Of a DNA stretch of 10,549 nucleotides, positions 7,294 through 10,549 are shown piece after piece. Position 1 is the first letter of the stretch. Each line of letters begins with the position of its first letter. The stretch comes from Spirochaetaceae bacterium (GTDB taxonomy: Bacteria > Spirochaetota > Spirochaetia > DSM-27196 > SKKC01): the NCBI GenBank assembly GCA_003554375.1, contig PWGF01000133.1:1-10549 (forward strand), read 5' to 3'. Position numbers and translations under genes: made by a program. The notes below the pieces were generated by a model, which worked only from the letters and a program-made list of their open reading frames with translations, ran no database searches and was not told the DNA's origin.

Positions 7294-7440
7294 GGTTTCC
7301 CTGCAATCACATCCCCAAAGATGTCACATCTTGTTCATGGATTCGTTGCACCTGCGCGACGTGCGTCTTATACCTAGTTTGACAATTCTAACGGGCATGT
7401 GCACCGAACTCCTATTTCTAGTCCTTGGTGATTCCATGCT

Positions 7441-7458
7441 ATACCTGGTATCAATACC
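7441..7458. repeat. Alternating ATACC/GGTAT half-sites
   Basis: ATACC (7441-7445), GGTAT (7447-7451) and ATACC (7454-7458) lie with gaps of 1 and 2 bases, giving two overlapping inverted repeats. A related TATACCTAG is at 7369-7377, matching TATACCTGG at 7440-7448. The location in the AT-richer part of a divergent control region fits a protein-binding site, but no regulator can be named. Confidence 0.3.
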
Positions 7459-7751
7459 CGTCAATGCAATTATTGCTCCTCCGACGATGTTTGGGCTGAT
7501 TTGTTCTATTAATGCTAATTGCAACTCTCCGGCAAGCTTTCTTCGCCTCGGCGCTCGCACCGCGTTCTGCCAAGACCGGCGAAGGTGCCGTCCATAATCC
7601 GACGCCCATAGTTGCGCATTCGGGCAAACACAGTTAGTCTGTTCGGCGAAGGTTGCTGGAAGCGCCCTATAACGAGAGATACCGAAGCTGCAGGCGGAGT
7701 CGGTCCTCAATCCATCCCCGCCACCAGACTACGTCGATCTAAGGAGCAGTA

Positions 7752-8246
7752 ATGTCGGATTCAATGCAAAGCGGTCACGTGGAGATACGGTTTGGTCCCC
7801 GCTGGAAGTATATTGCCGCCACCAGAAGCTACGTACAGAACTTCGTCGCCATCAGCATCCCCAACGACAGCAAGGCGGACCAGATCGCTATGGCCATTAG
7901 CGAGCTCTTGGAGAATGCGGTCAAGTACTCCGACGGCGAAGAGATCCACATCTCGATGCACATCGATGGCCAAGCCAAGAAGGTCTTTTTGAGTGTTTCA
8001 AATCAGGGTAATCCGGAGACCGTCGCCAGCCTCCGCACGTTCTTCGAACGGGTCCATTCCGGTCCGCCGCTGGAGACTTTTCTGGAGCTCATGAAGGAGG
8101 CTACCACCCGTTCGGATGGCTTGAGCCAGCTCGGCCTCGCCAGAATCCGTTACGAGGTCGGAGGAGAAATGGAGCTCCACGCCGACGATAACAATTACGT
8201 TACTGTTTCCCTCACCGTGGATGTAGATGCAAAGGAGAACGTATGA
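7752..8246 (+). CDS. GHKL-type ATP-binding protein, RsbW/SiaB-like kinase
   Basis: This encodes a 164-residue cytoplasmic protein with a histidine-kinase-like ATPase fold and no sensor or dimerisation domain, the build of anti-sigma-factor serine kinases. The N-box is clear, SELLENAVKYS (50-60), with Glu51 and the Mg-binding Asn55. The G2-like segment is LSQLGLARIRYEVGG (124-138). The usual DxGxG G1 box is replaced by VSNQGNPET (82-90), a change seen in some SiaB-like proteins and leaving real kinase activity uncertain. The likely role is to bind, and perhaps phosphorylate, the STAS protein encoded next, releasing or holding another target. The ATG at 7752 is preceded by AAGGAG at 7741-7746. 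The gene overlaps its neighbour by ATGA, so production is coupled. Lysine content is normal (7 in 164). No sigma factor is in view, so the output is unknown. Confidence 0.82.
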   Translation: MSDSMQSGHVEIRFGPRWKYIAATRSYVQNFVAISIPNDSKADQIAMAISELLENAVKYSDGEEIHISMHIDGQAKKVFLSVSNQGNPETVASLRTFFERVHSGPPLETFLELMKEATTRSDGLSQLGLARIRYEVGGEMELHADDNNYVTVSLTVDVDAKENV

Positions 8247-8620
8247 GCCTTGGAATCGAGCCGATCAAGCAGGACAAGTTGACAATTACCCCTGAAGAAG
8301 AGGCGGACAAGCTCTCGCTAAGCTTCGCCGGGTCCATCGACATGGAGAACCCGGGAGAGGTACTCGGCCCGCTTTTCGAAAGAGTCCACAACGGGGCTTT
8401 GGAGAACAACCTCAAAGAAGTCCTGGTTGACTTCACCGAGCTCACCTTCCTCAATTCCAGCGGCATAAAGGAGCTCTCCAAGTGGATCATGAAACTAGGG
8501 GCCACGGCTGAGGACCAACGCTATCTCATCCGAATTCGCCACAACAAGAACACCACATGGCAGGCTACCAGCTTGCCCACTCTGACCTACTTGGTCCCCG
8601 GCACCGTAGAAATCGAATGA
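8243..8620 (+). CDS. STAS-domain protein, anti-sigma factor antagonist-like
   Basis: This encodes a 125-residue cytoplasmic STAS-domain protein. The first 20 or so residues are a charged extension; the STAS fold follows with LSLSFAGSIDMENP (24-37), the strand EVLVDFTELTFL (59-70), then NSSGIKELSKWI (71-82). Ser72 aligns with the serine phosphorylated in SpoIIAA/RsbV proteins, while the usual Asp just before it is Asn71. The natural partner is the GHKL protein encoded immediately upstream: the kinase would phosphorylate Ser72 and a phosphatase would reverse it. The start has AAGGAG at 8232-8237 and lies in an ATGA overlap with the kinase gene. The C-terminus, with RIRHNKNTTWQ at 98-106, is more basic than usual. 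The STAS call is confident; regulation of a sigma factor versus another target (such as a cyclase or the MCP-like neighbour) cannot be decided. Confidence 0.85.
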   Translation: MSLGIEPIKQDKLTITPEEEADKLSLSFAGSIDMENPGEVLGPLFERVHNGALENNLKEVLVDFTELTFLNSSGIKELSKWIMKLGATAEDQRYLIRIRHNKNTTWQATSLPTLTYLVPGTVEIE

Positions 8621-8647
8621 GATCGTCAAGGAAGCCTGTTGTGAACG

Positions 8648-10027
8648 ATGATACGTGAGCGGACACTGTGGCTGATCTTAGTACTACTGTTTGTCACCGC
8701 AATCGCGTCTTCCCGGTTGCTGTTGTGGGACCAATTCGCATTGATCATGGGCGCTGCCACACTCCTAGTCGCAGGGGGAGTTCGCATACGTCTCATGAGT
8801 GTACGAAGATTAGCTGTCACCCCGCCATCCCGGAGACAGGGGGACCGCAGTGAGCTCGCTGTACCCCGCGACATCCACGAGCCGGTCCACGCCGGAACCT
8901 CGGCAGGATCATTAGAGGCGGATTTCCCGGACAAACCGACGCTGGATTCCGAAGAACCGCCGAAACACGAGCCCACCAGGGAGAGTTCGGAGACCGACGC
9001 GCTCCCCGAGGAGGTGGGAGACTCGTCGGAATTGTCAGCGCTGACCGACCGTGCTATCGCGCTACTGGAGAGTATCGCTGAGATTTTGCCGGCTCAGCAT
9101 GCCGGAGCGGGGTCCGAGACACCGGAAGCGGAGCGAACGCGAACCAATACGGCAGAATTGCAGACGGACGCATCAGGGGGCCCCGGCAACGAAGCGCAAA
9201 CGGGAGCTACCGGCAAGACGGAGGCACAGCTCGATCAGAACCTCATGGAGCGCTTGGAATCGAGCCGTAGCCGAGCCAGTCAGATGGCCGAGCAGATTTC
9301 GCATGCGCACGCCATGTCTGATAACGTTTCTAAGAATGCGAACGAGGCTTTCCAGCTTGCCGAAAGATTGCAACAAGGGGTCGAGGAGATAGACTCGGGT
9401 CTCGAGCGCTCACTCGGGCATGCACGCCACCTGACGGAACAGTCCGCGCGAATCAGCGAGGTTGTCGCCATGATGAGCGATCTATCGTCGCGCATACATG
9501 TGCTGTCGATAAACGCTTCGATCGTGTCGGCCCGTGTCGGTGCCCACGGGAAAGCATTCGAGGTGGTCGCCAAGGAGATCAGGAACCTCGCACAGGAAAC
9601 CGACCGCTCATTGACCGAAATCGACGAATTTCTCAACGACCTACGAGAGAGAATAGGCCAAACTGCTGAAGAGACGGAGACGGCGGGAGCAAAGACCGCG
9701 GAAGAGAAACAGGCACTGATGTCCGTAGCTGGGTCTCTGCAAGGAGTGCTGCTCTCCGTAGAGGTCGTCAACACCGTCACTGCCAACTCTCGTCAAGAAG
9801 CCGCCGCGCAAGCCACCGAACTTGAAAGCTTCAAGGAGGCATGTCGAACCCTTCTTGATACCCTGGAGAGAAAGAACGCCGCGCTCCACGATGTCGCTAC
9901 CCGTGCGTCGGAGTATCGGTCACTCCGGGAACGGATGAGGATCGTAGGCCGACGGTCCCGACATGGAACCGAGCGGCGGGAAGCCGACGGGCGCGAAGAA
10001 GGAGGTCTGGAACCATGGGGCAACTAG
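8648..10027 (+). CDS. Membrane-anchored MCP-like coiled-coil signalling protein
   Basis: This encodes a 459-residue protein. Two membrane segments near 7-25 and 30-48, joined by a very short loop, anchor it without a periplasmic sensor domain. A long acidic, Pro/Ser/Glu-rich linker follows (about 55-195). Residues about 196-420 form a helical hairpin like the cytoplasmic part of methyl-accepting proteins: rising helix AQISHAHAM/AFQLAERLQQG, the tip near 283-299, then GKAFEVVAKEIRNLAQETDRS (301-321), close to the MCP 'GFAVVAxEVRxLA' pattern. The tip reads INASIVSARVGA where receptors have LNAAIEAARAGE, so both conserved Glu are missing. There is no HAMP domain and no CheB/R docking tail; the C-terminus is Arg/Glu-rich. 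The ATG at 8648 is forced by an in-frame stop at 8642; AAGGAA at 8628-8633 is rather distant (14 bases). It lies 27 bp after the STAS gene. Role as chemoreceptor is doubtful; a scaffold or sensor for the kinase/STAS pair is inferred. Confidence 0.82.
   Translation: MIRERTLWLILVLLFVTAIASSRLLLWDQFALIMGAATLLVAGGVRIRLMSVRRLAVTPPSRRQGDRSELAVPRDIHEPVHAGTSAGSLEADFPDKPTLDSEEPPKHEPTRESSETDALPEEVGDSSELSALTDRAIALLESIAEILPAQHAGAGSETPEAERTRTNTAELQTDASGGPGNEAQTGATGKTEAQLDQNLMERLESSRSRASQMAEQISHAHAMSDNVSKNANEAFQLAERLQQGVEEIDSGLERSLGHARHLTEQSARISEVVAMMSDLSSRIHVLSINASIVSARVGAHGKAFEVVAKEIRNLAQETDRSLTEIDEFLNDLRERIGQTAEETETAGAKTAEEKQALMSVAGSLQGVLLSVEVVNTVTANSRQEAAAQATELESFKEACRTLLDTLERKNAALHDVATRASEYRSLRERMRIVGRRSRHGTERREADGREEGGLEPWGN
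9999..10006 (+). promoter_or_regulatory. Strong ribosome binding site inside the MCP-like gene
   Basis: AAGGAGGT is a full Shine-Dalgarno match lying 8 bases before the ATG at 10015. It sits inside the last codons of the MCP-like gene and decides the start of the next gene, which overlaps by 13 bp in another frame. Confidence 0.8.
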
Positions 10028-10549
10028 GACACATCATACACGTGGCGGTAGTCGTCTTCTCACTTCCGATTTGGTGGGAGGTAAAAGGGCGTCCGGAGTA
10101 CGGGCCACGGCCACGCATACTGCTTCTTTCGGTCATCGTCTTCGCTCTTGCCGGAGTTCCGGCATATGTCTGGCAGTTTCCGGACGTGGCGGCCACCGAG
10201 TCTGGGCTCTTCTTCGTGGTAACGTGGACCCTGTTTCTGTACTATCTGGCGTTGACGCTCCTGGAATACTCGGTCCACACACAGCGTATTCGCGACAGTT
10301 TTCTGATCGAAGATTTCCGCACCAAGGTTCGCCGGGCTGTCGGCTACGCCCTCCCCATGATTTTCGCGGTGATCGCTTCTACCTTCGCCTTCGGTCTGGA
10401 AGTCGGCGGGATTGCCTTTCTGGGGACACTCGCGACCTTAAGCCGGATACTCCTCCTGGTCGGCATTATCACCGCAGCCGGCTACGCGGCGCTCGACCTC
10501 TTCTCCTTTCAGGCGGGCGTGCTCCGGACACGCCGCTATCCGTTCATCG
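10015..10549 (+). CDS. Multi-spanning membrane protein, partial (runs off window)
   Basis: This frame is open from ATG at 10015 to the window end, 178 codons with no stop, and starts MGQLGHIIHVAVVVFSLPIW. About five membrane segments are visible: near residues 5-22, 35-54, 66-90, 116-136 and 141-165, separated by short loops; a charged stretch (HTQRIRDSFLIEDFRTKVRR, about 92-111) would be a cytoplasmic loop. I do not recognise the family. The very strong ribosome site and the 13-bp overlap with the MCP-like gene place it in the same operon as the kinase and STAS genes. In partner-switching operons a membrane-anchored PP2C/SpoIIE phosphatase often completes the set, so this could be the membrane part of such a protein, but no phosphatase motif is present in the visible portion and that remains a guess. 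It could equally be a 7TM-type sensor. Confidence 0.75.
   Translation, partial: MGQLGHIIHVAVVVFSLPIWWEVKGRPEYGPRPRILLLSVIVFALAGVPAYVWQFPDVAATESGLFFVVTWTLFLYYLALTLLEYSVHTQRIRDSFLIEDFRTKVRRAVGYALPMIFAVIASTFAFGLEVGGIAFLGTLATLSRILLLVGIITAAGYAALDLFSFQAGVLRTRRYPFI

Larger units (their letters stand above)
7209..7751. other. Gene-free divergent control region
   Basis: About 540 bp separates the importer operon (leftward) from the signalling operon (rightward). The open frames in it are short, overlap on both strands, lack ribosome sites and resemble no protein family, so it is treated as non-coding. The part from about 7320 to 7560 is visibly richer in A/T than the genes. It should hold promoters in both directions. 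A -10-like TATAAG reads leftward at 7372-7367 and TATAAC reads rightward at 7668-7673, but neither has a well-spaced -35, so no promoter is called. AAGGAG at 7741-7746 is the ribosome site of the kinase gene. Confidence 0.6.

Noticed and set aside
7379..7407. TTGACA as a -35 box of a rightward promoter
   Set aside because: At 16-18 bp downstream the sequence is CACCGA-like, with no -10 resemblance.
7653..7673. TTGCTG plus TATAAC as a promoter for the signalling operon
   Set aside because: The spacing is only 9 bp, too short for a sigma-70-type promoter.
7324..7710. Minus-strand frame of 128 codons and overlapping plus-strand frame 7331-7597
   Set aside because: The two frames overlap on opposite strands, have no good ribosome site, odd Cys/Arg-rich products and no family resemblance; the region is treated as non-coding.
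7598..7751. Riboswitch or structured leader before the kinase gene
   Set aside because: Only short imperfect stems (for example GGCGG/CCGCC with a 20-base loop at 7693-7722) were found and no known riboswitch core was recognised.
8648..10027. Ordinary chemoreceptor
   Set aside because: There is no periplasmic sensor domain, no HAMP domain and the CheA/CheW-contact glutamates at the tip are missing, so a plain chemotaxis role is not supported.

Overview
The window reads as a piece of a GC-rich bacterial chromosome, most likely from a halophilic or alkaliphilic member of the Spirochaetota. The lineage guess rests on weak signs. The binding protein has the short 'GAAEE'-type mature N-terminus common in spirochaete sugar-binding proteins, and a kinase/STAS module sits next to an MCP-like coiled-coil protein. 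The salt/alkaline guess is firmer. The two exported proteins are extremely acidic and almost free of lysine (7 Lys in 623 residues and 2 Lys in about 410), while the cytoplasmic signalling proteins have normal lysine content. No rRNA, tRNA, CRISPR, insertion sequence or phage gene was recognised.

Left part (1-7208): carbohydrate use. On the + strand lies a lipoprotein GH13 alpha-glucanase of neopullulanase/cyclomaltodextrinase type (235-2106), followed by a small DUF2007-like protein (2180-2437). Converging on them from the right is a minus-strand operon read in the order solute-binding protein (7208-5898), MalF-like permease (5722-4736), MalG-like permease (4739-3819) and a GH130-family phosphorylase/hydrolase (3794-2502). 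This is a CUT1 ABC importer without its ATPase, coupled to an intracellular GH130 enzyme. The simplest reading is that an oligosaccharide is bound outside, imported, and then cleaved inside by GH130. The surface GH13 enzyme may feed a related or different glycan.

Middle (7209-7751): about 540 bp with no credible gene, lying between divergent operons. It contains an AT-richer block with short repeated half-sites and probably the promoters and operators for both directions.

Right part (7752-10549): a tightly packed + strand signalling operon. It encodes a GHKL ATPase of the RsbW/SiaB kind (7752-8246), a STAS-domain antagonist (8243-8620, ATGA overlap), a membrane-anchored MCP-like coiled-coil protein (8648-10027), and the start of a multi-spanning membrane protein that runs off the window (10015 to end). 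Together they look like a partner-switching module joined to an MCP-derived scaffold. That scaffold lacks the usual glutamates at the CheA/CheW-binding tip, and this is the most interesting system here.
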